Below are positions 22,643 to 34,581 of a stretch of 64,000 nt of DNA, piece by piece. Made by a program: the position numbers and the translations under genes. The notes under the pieces were generated by a model. The model saw only the letters and a program-made list of their open reading frames with translations. It did no database searches and was not told the DNA's origin. Position 1 is the first letter of the stretch, and the number at the start of each line of letters is the position of its first letter. Source of the stretch: Neopestalotiopsis rosae (taxonomy: Eukaryota > Ascomycota > Sordariomycetes > Amphisphaeriales > Sporocadaceae); contig JALGAS010000005.1 of the NCBI GenBank assembly GCA_023078685.1, forward strand, positions 1,550,001-1,614,000, read 5' to 3'.

Positions 22643-23453
22643 TTACTCGGGCATGTGGTCAAAGGGCTTGGCGAGCTTCTCCTGGCAGAAGGGAAGCTTG
22701 CCGACGGTCCAGATCTCGGTATCCTAGATTTTGGGGAAAAGAAGGGACATTAGCCTCATGCACTTGATCGTAATTTTGAGTTGCGGGGGGAGTCAATTGA
22801 GGGAGGGAGGGGGGAAGATAACGAAAAAAAGCCCAAATGTTAAAAAAACAGTATGGGATGACGTCACATTTGGAAAAGGGTACACGGCCACGGCCATGGC
22901 GGGAACCATGATCGAAAGTGATAGTATACAAGGGAGTAGTAGAAAGAGAGACTCACGGGCTTCAGCTTCTTCTTATCCTCGCTGCTGAGGGTACCGCCCT
23001 TGAGGGCAATGATCGGGGGCGCGGCGTCGGGGTCGTGGGCAATGGGCGAGCCGCACTCGGGGCAGAAGATGCGATGGACGTTTTGGCCCGAGGAGCCCTT
23101 GCTGGCGTAGCTCTTGGTGTTGCCGGTGATGGTGAGCTTGTCCTTGGGGACTACGACGACGAGGGCTGTTGTGCAAAGAAAGGATTTGTGTTAGTATCCG
23201 ATCGTGGCTAGAGTCAAAAGGCGTTTGATATCACTTGGGAGGACATCATTGGAGAACACACAGAGAGAGAGAGAGCTCAATGGCCTCCCCCCGTATGGTG
23301 ATGGTTGTATGTTTCGTGGAAGCAAGGCAGCTTACAGTATGTGGAACCGCTCTGACGTTGGCAGTCATCGCAGTGATCATAACCGACAATGAGGGGGTCA
23401 GAGTCGACCGTGTACTTGACGGAGCCGCAGAGACAGTGACCGCTGAGACCCAT
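22643..23453 (-). CDS. GFA/CENP-V domain zinc-binding protein
   Basis: Three minus-strand exons, 23336-23453, 22957-23165 and 22643-22723, join in phase to give 135 residues, the normal size of this family. Cysteine motifs HCLCGSV (Cys7, Cys9), CDDCQRQSG (Cys28, Cys31) and FCPECGSP (Cys74, Cys77) match the zinc-binding pattern of the GFA (glutathione-dependent formaldehyde-activating) family. The ALKGGTL segment and the C-terminal WTVGKLPF segment are also typical. The family name comes from a bacterial enzyme proposed to promote the formaldehyde-glutathione adduct; most fungal members are uncharacterised, so a role in formaldehyde handling is only a possibility. No signal peptide or membrane segment is seen. 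It is convergent with the GPI-type gene. Confidence 0.9.
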
Positions 23454-25420
23454 GATGGCAGTTGTGTTTCAACTTGTGTTCTTTGGTGGTGGTGGTGGTT
23501 GGTTGAGTGTGAGTTGTGTAAAGGTAGTATAGTGACTTTGGAGTGTGTATATTATATATAGCACAGAAGAATGACAAGATGGAGGAGACAATGACTTTTG
23601 GGAGCGGGAAGACTTTCTTGTTTATATAGCTTATGACAGCTTCCTGATCTACCACATAGGACAACTCAATTCCCGAATCTAATTCGACGGGAGAGTAAAA
23701 CGGTCAGCACTGCGGCACGTGTGTCCGCACATGGGACTGCATCTTACACGGACCTGGTATCTATCTATCTACAGCATCTTTCGTACCTACGTTCCTCACA
23801 CGTTGCTCTTGCTGTGCCAAAACAGGCAGGGAAGGGACTTTTGGGAGGTGTGGTGTGTGTACAGTGCTCCATAGAGTTTAGGTAATTCACAACGACCGAG
23901 ACACCAAGCAAAATAATGGATGTCCCACTTTCTTTTCATTTCTACATTAGACCAGGATTGATCTCAAATTCAACATAGGCCCTGTCATGAGCTGCTTTGG
24001 CTTTGGCAAATCTGCAAGCTTGCGTAGCTTTTGCCCGTTGGCTGCTTCTTCTTCTCCTTCTTCTTCTCTCTTACGGGGATGGATCCATTGTTTGACCTAC
24101 TATAGGCAGGATGATCTGCATTATCAACCCGCGGGCCACTTTTCTTCTGTCGACAACCACACGATGACGATGGAGGGGTTCGAGGTGGGCGAGGTGGGCT
24201 TCAGGTTCATGTCTGATGTGTTAGAATGGCGGGGTAGCTACGCTAGCTGGGCTTGCTGGGCGACGGCCCACGGGCTTGTAGCTTGTAGCTTGTGCTTGGT
24301 AGGCTGGTAGGTGAAAGCTGTCTCTGTCGGGAACTTTTAGCCCCAGACTATATCACCATAGTACACGGCACTATCTTTTTTCAGCTTCTCCCTCAGTGGG
24401 GTTTCAGAAGGGGTCCTTTTTGGTCCCCTTCTTTCCATCCAGCGATCATGTACATGTTTGTTATAGTCGGTAAATGCGAATTCTGTTGAGAGTATAGCAA
24501 GTCACACCTATCTCCTTATCCATCGCTAAAGAATAACCTGTTAAAGAAACGCTTTTGGAATTCCGTATGAGCTCAAAAGTCATGTTCCCCGGCTCGGCCG
24601 ACATGTCCATGGCCAAACAGCCAGCCAGCCAGCAGCTTTATCCCAATCGTACGAAAATGTGACACTGCAAAAGGTCCACTGCCGGGGGGGTCCATAATCG
24701 TTCCCACCCGGTTTCTTCGTTCTACATTGTGCATTATTTGTCAACTGGGAAACAAAGAAGCCCCTGAATTGGCTAATCCATTCTATTAATCCCCGATGAA
24801 GACCGATAGATAGATACGGTACATAGTAAGCTTGCCGCAAGCTTGGTGAGGTCGATCTCTGCTTGTTTGGTTAGATCCACAAGAGCTATGCAGGGCCATG
24901 ACAAATAGTAGACGGGATCCATCTTTTGTGGTAGCACCACCAGATTCAGTATTTGGAATTCCTACTTGGCGTAGCTGGCGGATACTTCCACGACCCTGCA
25001 AGCTGGGGGGCATGTAACGCAATACGTACTTTACTCCTGCAGGACGGAAAGGAAAAAGTGGAACAAGCATTCAGAGGTATTGCGTAGGTAGGTAGGTATT
25101 GTCGATTCTTATGTCACCAACTGCATCATTGGCTGCTGATTGTCACATTCTTCGTATCTGTCCAGTTTATGAAGTTATCGCTTCGTCAACCTCAGCTGTG
25201 GGGGTCAAACACCAGTTCTTGCTGCTAGGTTGTGGCTGTCGGCTGAGGAGGACATTCATGCAAAATGATTGAATCAGGTGTAAAAAGATGAACCACCAAA
25301 TCCACTCTTGTTCGTGGAAAGTGCATACGAGCATGATTATTCATTTATTAGGGTGTGATGTTGTTTCTATCATTACTCGGGGGAATTACATATCGTCATC
25401 AACCTCTCCAGGGCAGTTTC
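23454..25420. other. Intergenic region, GFA gene 5' end to galactose oxidase 3' end
   Basis: This 2 kb interval holds the GFA promoter on its left. It contains short simple-sequence stretches, such as a GGT run near 23486-23500, CTT runs near 24048-24067, and TAGGTAGGTAGGTA at about 25085-25098. No ORF exceeds about 107 codons and none is recognisable. Confidence 0.5.
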
Positions 25421-27540
25421 TTACGATAAAGAAATCAAGAACTGCGTCGCCACGCTTGGGACTCCAGCCCCATTGAGCGCAAAGAGCATCCAGTATCCCG
25501 GCAAGAGCACGCCGGGGTCAGACGGGAGCGTGATGCTGTAGGTCAAGGTGCCTGCATTGGTCGTTGTCAGCGGTACGCGCCTTTGGTCCGTATTGACCGT
25601 GTGCGTGGACGAGCCGTGACGGATGAGGGAGAAGGTGGCCGCCACATCGGTTGAGACGGTAAAGGTTGCACCCGGCTTCAGAGTCGTCGCCGACACCGTC
25701 TTGATCGTAGGCCGCGTTGCTCGACTCCCATCAGCATTGAACAGGTCTGCAGTCAGGAAAGACGATATTAGCTTTTTGGTTTCTCTGACTCATGGGGAAA
25801 AGTGGTTGATACTTACAGGGAGGACTATAGACTTGTGCTGTAAAGTGGTTCTGCTTGCAACCAGTCCCGCAAAGTCCGCCTCCACCGCTCAGAACCGTAG
25901 CATCAGGCAACAAGAGGCCGATGCTGTGGTAGTTGCGCGGCTCAGCAATCGGAGCAACGACCGTCCAGCGCAGGGTCGAGGGGTCAAAGAGCTCAGACGG
26001 CAACGACGACGTTGTGTCCGTAAAGGGGACCGCGTACGACTGACCACCAAAGACGAGCGTCTTGCCGTCCGGAAGCACCACGGCATTGGCGAATGACCGT
26101 GCGTACGACATGCTGGCGACCTGGGTCACTGTTGGTGTTGCCGCTGCATCGCCCAGCTTGATGCGGTGCACATTCTTGGTTGCCGAGGAGTCCTGGTAGC
26201 TCGGCGAGCCGCCTGCCGTGAGGATATAACCATTCACAGCGTCGTATAGGGTGGCAGTTCCACACATGGAATCTGGATCCGAGGCTCGCGTTCCAGCCGA
26301 CTTGTAGGATCCGGTGCCGCTGACGTTGAACCAGTTCACTACCGAATGTGTTAGTTGGTTGCTCCTATGAGATGGCTGTTGGGCCGTGTCATGGGCAATA
26401 CTTACTTGCTTTGCTAGGACCAGCTTGGAAGACTGAATTTGCCTTCCATGCAAACAGCCAAGCATGATTATCTGTCCTGAATGCCCCCTGAGCATCAGCC
26501 GTCAGAATCGGGGTGACTGAGCAACCTGATAGACTCGTCCAGGTGTTGGAAGTCGAATTGTAGATCTCGCCATTCTTTCCGCCATACCCACCGCTCCAGG
26601 ACCCTCCGATGGTGAAGATTCGCCCATCGCCAATGGTAGTCTGCGCTTGGTAGCCTCTGCCAATGGACATCTGGGCGCCAGTCTGCCATGTCCCGGTTGA
26701 GGGAAGGTAGTTGCTCGTCTTCTTGGCGTCGTTACCACCCGTGACCACGATCAGGCCATTGGCATCCATTGAGATACCGGGGCAGAACATGTCGTGGCCC
26801 GTGTTGGACACCACCTTTGGCGTGACAGCCTGGGATGATGGGGTCCAAAGCGCAGTGTCAGTCAGACCAGTACCTCCGGAGAAGAGATCTGGGCGGTAGG
26901 CTGACCAAAAGACCACAACATTGTCCCCAGAGATGGCGCCCGCTGCAGGGACGATGGGGAGGTTAAGGGTTACGTCCCAGCTGCCTTGAGACGACTTTGT
27001 GGGAGCCACATACTTGCTTCCGTCCAGTGTGGTGTCGGGACTATACACGTACAGCTCGGCGATGCTGGACCATTGGTTTCCAGCATCCTGAGCCTCGGAC
27101 GAGGCCGTGATGCGAACATAGCGAGCGCTCGTGTTGGACCAGAACGAGTACTTGGTCGTGGCGTCGCTGAGAAAGTTGCCGTACGCGACCGGCGAGGACC
27201 AGGTCGTGCCGTCTGTGCTGGTCGTGATGGTGTGCTGTCCAATGTCGCCGTTGCGCTTGCCGTCCTGGCGGGGCTGGTAGCCGAGCCCGTTGACGACGTA
27301 CGACTTGAGCAGGTCTACTTGGATGTAGTGCGGCAGCGACGCGAGCGAAGGGCTGTACTCGGTATGCCAAAACGTGCTAGTATTGCCGTCAATGGCCTTG
27401 GCTGCCTCGTTGCCGGACTGGGCGCTATCAGCAGACGCGATCCATCCAGTGCGCGAAATGGGTTTTGCCCAGTCGAAGGTTGTCTGACAGGCAACCAGGG
27501 GGGCCAGGCAGAGGCCAAATGTCCATTTGGCCACTTTCAT
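25421..27540 (-). CDS. Secreted galactose oxidase (AA5 copper-radical oxidase) with N-terminal CBM32
   Basis: Minus-strand exons 26406-27540, 25817-26338 and 25421-25746 give 660 residues. A signal peptide of about 18 residues is followed by an F5/8-type C (CBM32) domain to about residue 168, then a seven-bladed kelch domain and a C-terminal beta domain. All copper and radical residues of the Fusarium enzyme can be placed: Cys253 in MFCPGIS and Tyr297 in GRGYQ (the cross-linked pair), Trp315 in GSWSGG stacking over it, axial Tyr515 and His516 in RNYHSIG, and His601 in THTVNTDQRR. The spacings Cys-Tyr 44, Tyr-Trp 18 and His-His 85 equal those of the reference enzyme. It would oxidise the C6 alcohol of galactose or related alcohols to aldehyde, making hydrogen peroxide. 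A Phe stands where the reference has Tyr329, next to the conserved substrate arginine. Substrate range within AA5_2 is not certain. Confidence 0.95.
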
Positions 27541-30348
27541 TGTGATATAAATTGTGTCTAAGGGCAATAACGAGAGACAAGACTAATTATACTGTCAAAG
27601 GTATGATCGGAGTTGATGATGGGGGACCAAGACTTGGTGCCTATTTCGAATCTCTGAAGGGGTCGAAAGGACTATTTAAGGATAATGGCTATCCTCACGC
27701 GAGGGAAAGATCAATGACTATTTTTGGAGCATGGCATATTTGCTGATCGTCTGTACAGAAAGTGCGAACGACACCACCATAGTAGCTCGACTCGTATATC
27801 TCTTGGCGTGCCTCGGCAACCGTGCGTATAGTCATGCTACACGCGAGAGGGACCTTGCATCTGCAAATGGTGCAGTCGATCGCGATCTATCCTCTGCTGT
27901 TTCTTATATGAGACCCATCTAGAAACTGGGAATCAACACAAGCTATTACATGCACGCTGGCGCAAGCTGCGTAAGCTCGCGTTGGTCAAAAGGCAGCAAG
28001 GCAGGAAGAAGCGGTATGCACCCACAAGTTCACCGTGGGCCGGCGTCGGAGTCCAGGTATGGAAGTCGTATAGCGATGCCTAGCCTTGTATCGTGAGGCG
28101 TGGGAAATATTGGACGGATGTAAGCCTCATTGGTCTGACCGAATAAGCGAAGAACGAAGGGAATATGGCTGGAGAATGATGGGGCGTGGCGTCATGCAAT
28201 AAGCTTATAGAATGGGCATTCATTTTCACATCTGCATGTGCATCTCCCATCGTACGACGATCGCGGATCGACGTGGAATCAATCAATACGGACCGGACCG
28301 TGGAAGTGGTCTCCATACTTTTCTCTCCCCCCAAGCGCAGCCCAGTGCTAATGGATGAAGAAGGAGATACAACTACAGTATCTGAAAGATATCTCAAGTG
28401 GGTGTCTGCATGGAATCATTCCTCTTCTCGCTCGATACCGGATGTCAAAAGCCCACATCTCAGCTGACACCTCTTTTGGGATAATATAATAACAGCCGCG
28501 ACAAGCAATCAATCCCTCAATATAGACTGATGCCTGGCATTTTCAGCTCTGAGCCCTGTTATCAAAATCCGGTTCCCAAAAAATGGATGGATGGGTGGAC
28601 AAGGGCATTCGTTCCTGCAGTGCATGGCCAAGCCCAAGCCACTCGTTCGGTTAACAATCCCGAGATGCTGTTAGTCTGCTCCGGTGCAGACAATTCACGA
28701 GGCGGGCCTACATTCCGCGCATGCTTTTTTCTTCTTCTTCCGTATGCGTATGCGCCGTCATATCCTTGACACTTTGAGGCTGACCTACCTCGAGAGAGGC
28801 GCCTGTGCCTCGTAGACGCAGTGTAATTCCGTTATACGGTGAAATTATGTGTCAGCATCGATACATCTCATAGGTCAGGATGGGCTGAGTGAGACGAATA
28901 AATTTCCAAAGTTCTAGGGCCAAGATATTTGAACAAAGAATCCTGGAAGTGGTGGGCTAGAATCGAATCAAGTCGAATCGCGCAAACCCTATCGGTTTCT
29001 TGATTCTTGCAACGGCATTTCACGATATCCCATGTGCAAAGTTATCAAGACGAGAAGACTACCTAATCGGTATAGTAATTCCTGGTATCTAAATTTGGGT
29101 CCACGGTGACGGCGGCCTCTTTAGCTTGCACGATATGTATATCAGGATTCACGGAACGAATAGTACTCGCTCGGTTGCTTCCGAGCTAGAGCCACCTTCT
29201 CGATGGGGAACAGCCGCTGAAGGGCCACCCCTGTCGTAGCGCACCGCTCATGGAGACCGTTCAACGGTGAGCAGCACGTGGGGTTCAAAAGCAAGTACGA
29301 AAAGACGTTGGGAATGAATGTTTGATGGATGGCTATTGAAGTTTATTAGATTGGCGGGAAAACTTGAGGTTAGTAGCAACGGGCATGGTAGCGTGCTACT
29401 GTACGTGATCTTCGACGCGCTGATTGCTTGATTGCCTAGACTGACCAATTGACACAATTGGAATCTCGAGACTGATCCCAGGTACATGGCAAACATCTCG
29501 GTGAGCCCCTGGCAACAGCACGCGAACTATTGACGAACAGTCCCGATCACTTGGTCGCCATAAGAGGCCGATGACACCCTATTTGGCCGCTGACTACATA
29601 CAGATGACGGGAGGTGGGAGCAATCGGGCGATCAACGTCTCGTTTGTTCGGCACATTGGTATTGGTGGCCCATCGAATTGCCTAAAGAATAGATGATACA
29701 AGACTTTCTACAAGTGCTCGATAGAATGAATGGAGATGTCTTCTCCGAACTGCAACACTGCTGTAGACTGAAGAGACTCTCGCTTGCGAGGCGAATGATT
29801 GTACAATATAGATATTGAAGAGCCTTTCCGGAAAAGCTTGCATTCGGGCAATTTTTCAGGTGAGCTGCGACAAGGGTAGGATGATGCTTTCCTGATCATC
29901 AAGCTACATCCTCCGGGCTGTTGTATTGAATTTGCACCAAAACACACAAGCCTCTGTGCCATGATGGATGCATTCTAACAAGCCATGGTTAGCCAGCGTG
30001 CCTGCCTCCACGTTGGATCAGCAGGCTTGGGCCGGTAATATGCACATCACAGTCATCAAGCCCCGTCGCTTAAGCATCCGAGCCTGCGGAACCCACTTGG
30101 GCAGATACGCGGCGTGGGGTGTTCTTGACCCTAAATGGCAGTTCAGCCGCACAAGGCCTCACAGATTCTCGTCTTCAAGACAAGATAATCTGGATCGAGA
30201 TGGACTCATCATGATTCTGGACCGTTGCCGGCCTTCCGCTCTGTAATCTGCATACATCCTCGGTTGACTATGCGAGCAAGAAACTCAGGTCATCCGTGCT
30301 AGCCGCGGGTGCATGTGGTCCGCGACTACCATCAAGCATTTGAGCCGG
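27541..30348. other. Long intergenic region upstream of galactose oxidase
   Basis: This 2.8 kb interval lies between two minus-strand genes. The left part is the galactose oxidase promoter; on the minus strand an AT-rich TTAAATA element occurs near 27674-27680, about 135 bases before the ATG. The rest shows only short ORFs (up to about 105 codons) in overlapping frames, with no domain signature, RNA gene or long repeat. Confidence 0.5.
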
Positions 30349-32230
30349 TCATGGAGTCATGTTCCAAGCCGAGAAAATCCTCAGGACTAATTGTTCCAGC
30401 CAGAGCAACTCTAGGCTCCCCAGAGCAATGCGGTCTGCTATAAACAAACGAAGCAAGAGAGACCTATAGGCCTTCTTGTCTCTGCCAGACTCGTGCTCCA
30501 AAACATATGCATCCATGGATGATATCCTGAAATCCCTTATATCTGTCTCTGTGTGTGTCTCTGGGGCCTTGCTGGAGGCCTGAGCCGATGTCAATGGTCG
30601 CTCTATTCGCTGAGGTCTTTTTCGTAGATTCTGGATGAGCTTGAAACAAGCAAAATCGACAAGACTTTGAGTTTCAAAGGCTGGTGGTGGTCTCTTCATG
30701 ATCAACTTTGGAAGCAGTTCTGGTTTAGATATCCAAATCGTGCAGTTGTCATGAAGTTCGCAAAATAAAGCCTCGAGATCATGGGCGTAGTAAGCAAATC
30801 TGGTGTAGAATGTAGGTGTCAAGACCTTGAACTCCAACACATCTCTGCTGCTGCGGTTGCCTTCTTTAGCTGATGGAGAGAGCATAGTCTCCCCTTCAGT
30901 GTCCGCGATGCCACTGGGAATATAATTGACTCCTACCGCTGCTGGCGATTGGCTCACCAGATGTCGTAGGTACCGTCGAAAAATAGCCTCCAATTGTCGT
31001 TCAGTGTTGTCCGCGCGGCGACCTATACTCTCCTTCAACGGCTCCGGCCGAAACCAAACATGAAGCTGACGCTTGAAAAACAGCATGCCAGCCTCTTTCA
31101 CAATGCGTGGGAAGGTGACGAACCCGACCCACCACCAAGAAGACAAGAATTTGAGCTTCCGCCATGTCGTCATAGTATCCGGGTCTATGGGATCTCCGTC
31201 CGAAAAGATGCGGGCGACGAGTTTGGCATGAGATTTGGAGGAGATTAAGTTGATGGTGCTATCGATCAAGCCGCTGCCCTCGAGCATCGGCGCAAATGGG
31301 TCATGTGCAACGAGTGAGTAGCCGCCCTTTCTCGAGTTGAAAGGTGAAACGTGAAAATCCTTTGGCCAGGCACGGCGCATCGTGGCATTTGGTGGCTTGC
31401 TTGGCTGCTTCGTGTCACTGCCTGCTTCAGCATAGATTCCATCTACTGCCTTGCTTGGGGCGTCGTCCGCCGACAGAAAATACATGCGCCTCTCATCAAA
31501 AGTATTGTTGACCTCTAATATCATGGCAGTCATATTCTTCTCTGCAGAGTATAAATACCAGAATGAAACAGGATTGAAGTGGTAACCGAGCAGTTTGGCC
31601 GCAGTGACAAGGTATGCAAAGGGATATTGAGCAGGGTCGACGCCCTGCAAAGAAGTCAGCTACATCAAACACGAGATGCGTTAAAGACGGGCGTACTTGA
31701 GACAGGAGATACTTGTCCAGCTTTTCTCTCAAGGTCAGATGACCGCTGCCTCTTTGGAGATAGTCGGCAGAGTGAATTTGATACCACCCATTCCGTGCTG
31801 TATTTGGCGGCCCGGTTGCAATCATACCGCCTGCGTTACCTTGCCAGTCAACAGGCACGCTAACCATGAGATATGAGTACTTGAAGGAATGCTTCTTTGG
31901 AAACAATCTGGTGTGAGTTGTCTGGCACGGGAAAAGCAGCGGTCTCAACGGCCCGGCGGTCTCTCCAGAACTGCCCTGGGTGCTGGACAGACACCATCGC
32001 CGTATCAGATAAAATACACCGAGAGCCGCAACAACCGAATAGAGGACTTGCGTATCATAGGAATAGTCGTGCCATAGCGGAACCAGCGCCTGGCCCTTCT
32101 GCCATCTCTTCCACAGCGTTACGGCGACCAGCACATACGCGTCATTGGCGGTACCAAAAAGCAGATAATAGCAGGCCGACAAAATACCTGCGACGCCAAT
32201 CTGACGCGAGAGATGGCGAGCGATGTCCAT
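30349..32230 (-). CDS. Membrane-anchored DUF1365 protein
   Basis: Minus-strand exons 31697-32230 and 30349-31644 give 609 residues; the acceptor TTGCAG and the donor GTACGC keep phase. Two hydrophobic segments lie at about 11-40 and 62-78, suggesting membrane anchoring. The DUF1365 domain begins near residue 98 with PLLFPCQTTHTRLFPKK and continues with SYLMVSVPVDW, GYHFNPVSFWYLY, MILEVNNTFDERRMYFL and FHVSPFNSRKGGYS, all typical of the family. A C-terminal extension of about 250 residues follows, with a further hydrophobic region near the end. Bacterial DUF1365 genes are often found near fatty acid cyclopropanation or FAD amine-oxidase-like genes; no biochemical role is established. ATG 32230 is the first in frame, but the open frame continues upstream to 32293 and a small 5' exon cannot be excluded. 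Confidence 0.85.
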
Positions 32231-33187
32231 TCGAGCGATCGCAGAGTCTGGGCGCCAGATCTGTGCCGAGTCCAAGGACCAAATCCCGTGCACCGGTGGC
32301 TGACGGTTGACCTACAACGACGACGTTACGTTGTCACCGTCACTGCGCAATTGAGTCTGTCAGCAGTATGACGAAGGAAGCGAAATCAATGACTGAACCA
32401 TATTTTGCAACAAAGCAGAAGAGAGGAAATTTGAAGTTACGATGTCTCGTTCATGATACGATGCCCATGCAAGTTGCCCCCACTGGGCTTGTCCGAGCGC
32501 ATCGGCTTCATACACGCATCGGCAGCATACGGTCATTGGATCCATAAATTCCTCACCTCGACGCCGGGTATCTCCCAATCTCCCCTCCAAACCTACCCCG
32601 AAATGTCATGCGCCACAGAGCGCCCCAAATGAGGGATGAGTGAAGAAGAGTTTGAGCCACAGGAGCATCCCGCTATCCTTCATCTTGGCGCCCTGATGCC
32701 CATCATCATTGCTGCCCACCCCTCAGCCTCCGGACTTAAGGCCACAATGTCCTCTGCAGATTAGGTACGTAGGGGCAAGAAGCCCTTTTCGCGCCGGCCC
32801 TGCCTGACCTGACCTGACAGTGAGCCATCCGAGCCTGATCCGTGCTCAGCTTTTTAGTGTAGAACCGGGCAGTGCGTGCTGGAAGGGTGCATACTGCAGT
32901 GAGGTCAGGCAATGGCCGCCCCGAAAAGTTGCCTCCCCGACTGAGTCAGCGGGGTGACCGACCCAGAGCCTCTCTCTCAGCCCCTCCACAGTGACCTATA
33001 ATTCCATCTCATTCCACGCGACCACTACATCATTGCAAACTTCGACTCCATTCCCAACTTCTTACACGCAACTTTGATCCAACTTCAAATCCAACCCACA
33101 AAAAACGAACAAAAACAAGAACCATATCGTATCAATTCAGCAATCGATTAGCAGCTCTGCTTTCCTTCATCACTCCAATCATTCACA
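32231..33187. promoter_or_regulatory. Divergent promoter region between the DUF1365 gene and MBF1
   Basis: The interval separates two divergent genes. Its right part, from about 32990, is C/A-rich with few G residues and reads like the leader of a highly expressed fungal gene before the MBF1 ATG. A short repeat, CCTGACCTGACCTGACAG, lies at about 32803-32820. No TATA box was identified with confidence. Confidence 0.5.
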
Positions 33188-33892
33188 ATGTCTGACGACT
33201 GGGATTCCGTTACCAAGATTGGCGCCCGCACTCGCGGAGGTGGTGCCTCCCAGCGCGAGACCGTTGTCAAGAGCGCATCGGCCCTCAACGCAGCCCGGAG
33301 ATCGGGAGCTGCCATCAGCACGGAGAAGAAGTATGCTTCAGCCAATGCCGTACGTAATTACCACATCTCTTCTAGAAGAAAACCCCTCCCCCTTGCGTCG
33401 CTGTCATGGCGACGTCCTTGCGTCATAACCCCTCCCCCCTTCACAGCACCAGAGCGTAGGGTTTGTTTGCTGCAGCACGGATTGTTTCCCCCTTGCTTGT
33501 AGCCTACAAGACAGGACTATGCAGTACATACACATTGCTTCGATTCGAATAATCTTGTATAACAAGTCACTAACAATAACATCCCGCAGGCCGCCGGAAC
33601 CGAGGGTCAGCGATTGACCAAGGTCGATCGGTCAGACGACATTGTCAAGCCCAAGACGGTCGGAAAGGAGGTCGGACAACTGATTGAGCAGACGCGGGCC
33701 AAGATGGAGCCCAAGATGTCGCGGAAACAGCTGGCCACGAAGATCAACAAGCCCGAATCGCTCATCATGGCGTTCGAGCGCGGCGACGCCGCGCCCGACC
33801 AGGGCGTCCTGGGCGCCATAGAGAAGGCGCTCAATGTCAAGCTCCGAGGCAAGGACATTGGCCAACCGAAATTCCCCAAGAAGTCTGCCTAA
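33188..33892 (+). CDS. MBF1: Multiprotein-bridging factor 1 (transcriptional coactivator)
   Basis: Exons 33188-33349 and 33590-33892 flank a 240-base phase-0 intron and give 154 residues, the normal length. The N-terminal MBF1 domain starts [12 protein letters not shown], the fungal signature. The C-terminal Cro/C1-type helix-turn-helix domain covers about residues 90-145 and includes [14 protein letters not shown] and [10 protein letters not shown]; the protein ends in a basic FPKKSA tail. MBF1 bridges TBP and basic-region activators, and in yeast it also helps suppress frameshifting at stalled ribosomes. It lies opposite the DUF1365 gene across a shared upstream region, and its relatively long single intron within the 5' half is common in fungal homologues. 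Assignment is firm. Confidence 0.96.
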
Positions 33893-34581
33893 AGATGGGA
33901 GCCGAGACAGCAGATGGATACAATCCAGACGTAATGGTCGTCATTAGAGCTCAGGACCCAAAAATGTTTACCGCGTCGCAGATTGAGTATCCGTATGCGA
34001 TGGGGGCTCATAGAATCTGAATTTTACGGCACTGTTGAAACGAACAAGGTTTTCGGGGTTGGATTGCGTACACCTCTAGATGAATAGACACCCTTTCTAT
34101 TTAACCCACAGATGTTTGTTTAGATGAATGCCGCCCATGCCAGGACTACTCAGCCGCTCAGTTGGTAGGTTCAGCTAAGATAAGCAGGATTAAATCCATG
34201 CATTATGAAAACCGTCACAACTTCAACTGTTTCGTTCATTTCCATTGGTAAGGAAAGCTTCTGATGGCAATATCGCCTCATGTAACTTCGTTTCTGAAAT
34301 CGACCGATGACTATGTTAGGCGACGGACACTACAGGCAAGATGTTTGCGCATAATATTACTTCAAGTTGCTCAACAAGGTATTGTTGATTCGAATGTGCC
34401 ATCTCATTGTGCTCCTGTGCTATGGTATCGTGCAAAACTCCAATGTACCAAGTAACTATGCTATGCCAAACGCCATCATGCTCGATCCCGAAAGGTGTAG
34501 AAATCCAAAGACGCCTGGAATCCAACAATGACAATGCCCCTGTTTCGAATGTGGCATCCAAGCATTACCGATTTCTGTACT
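33893..34581. other. Intergenic region between the 3' ends of MBF1 and Cdt1
   Basis: Two convergent genes end on this 0.7 kb AT-richer interval. It should hold both 3' untranslated regions. Only short, overlapping ORFs are present and none is recognisable. Confidence 0.55.
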
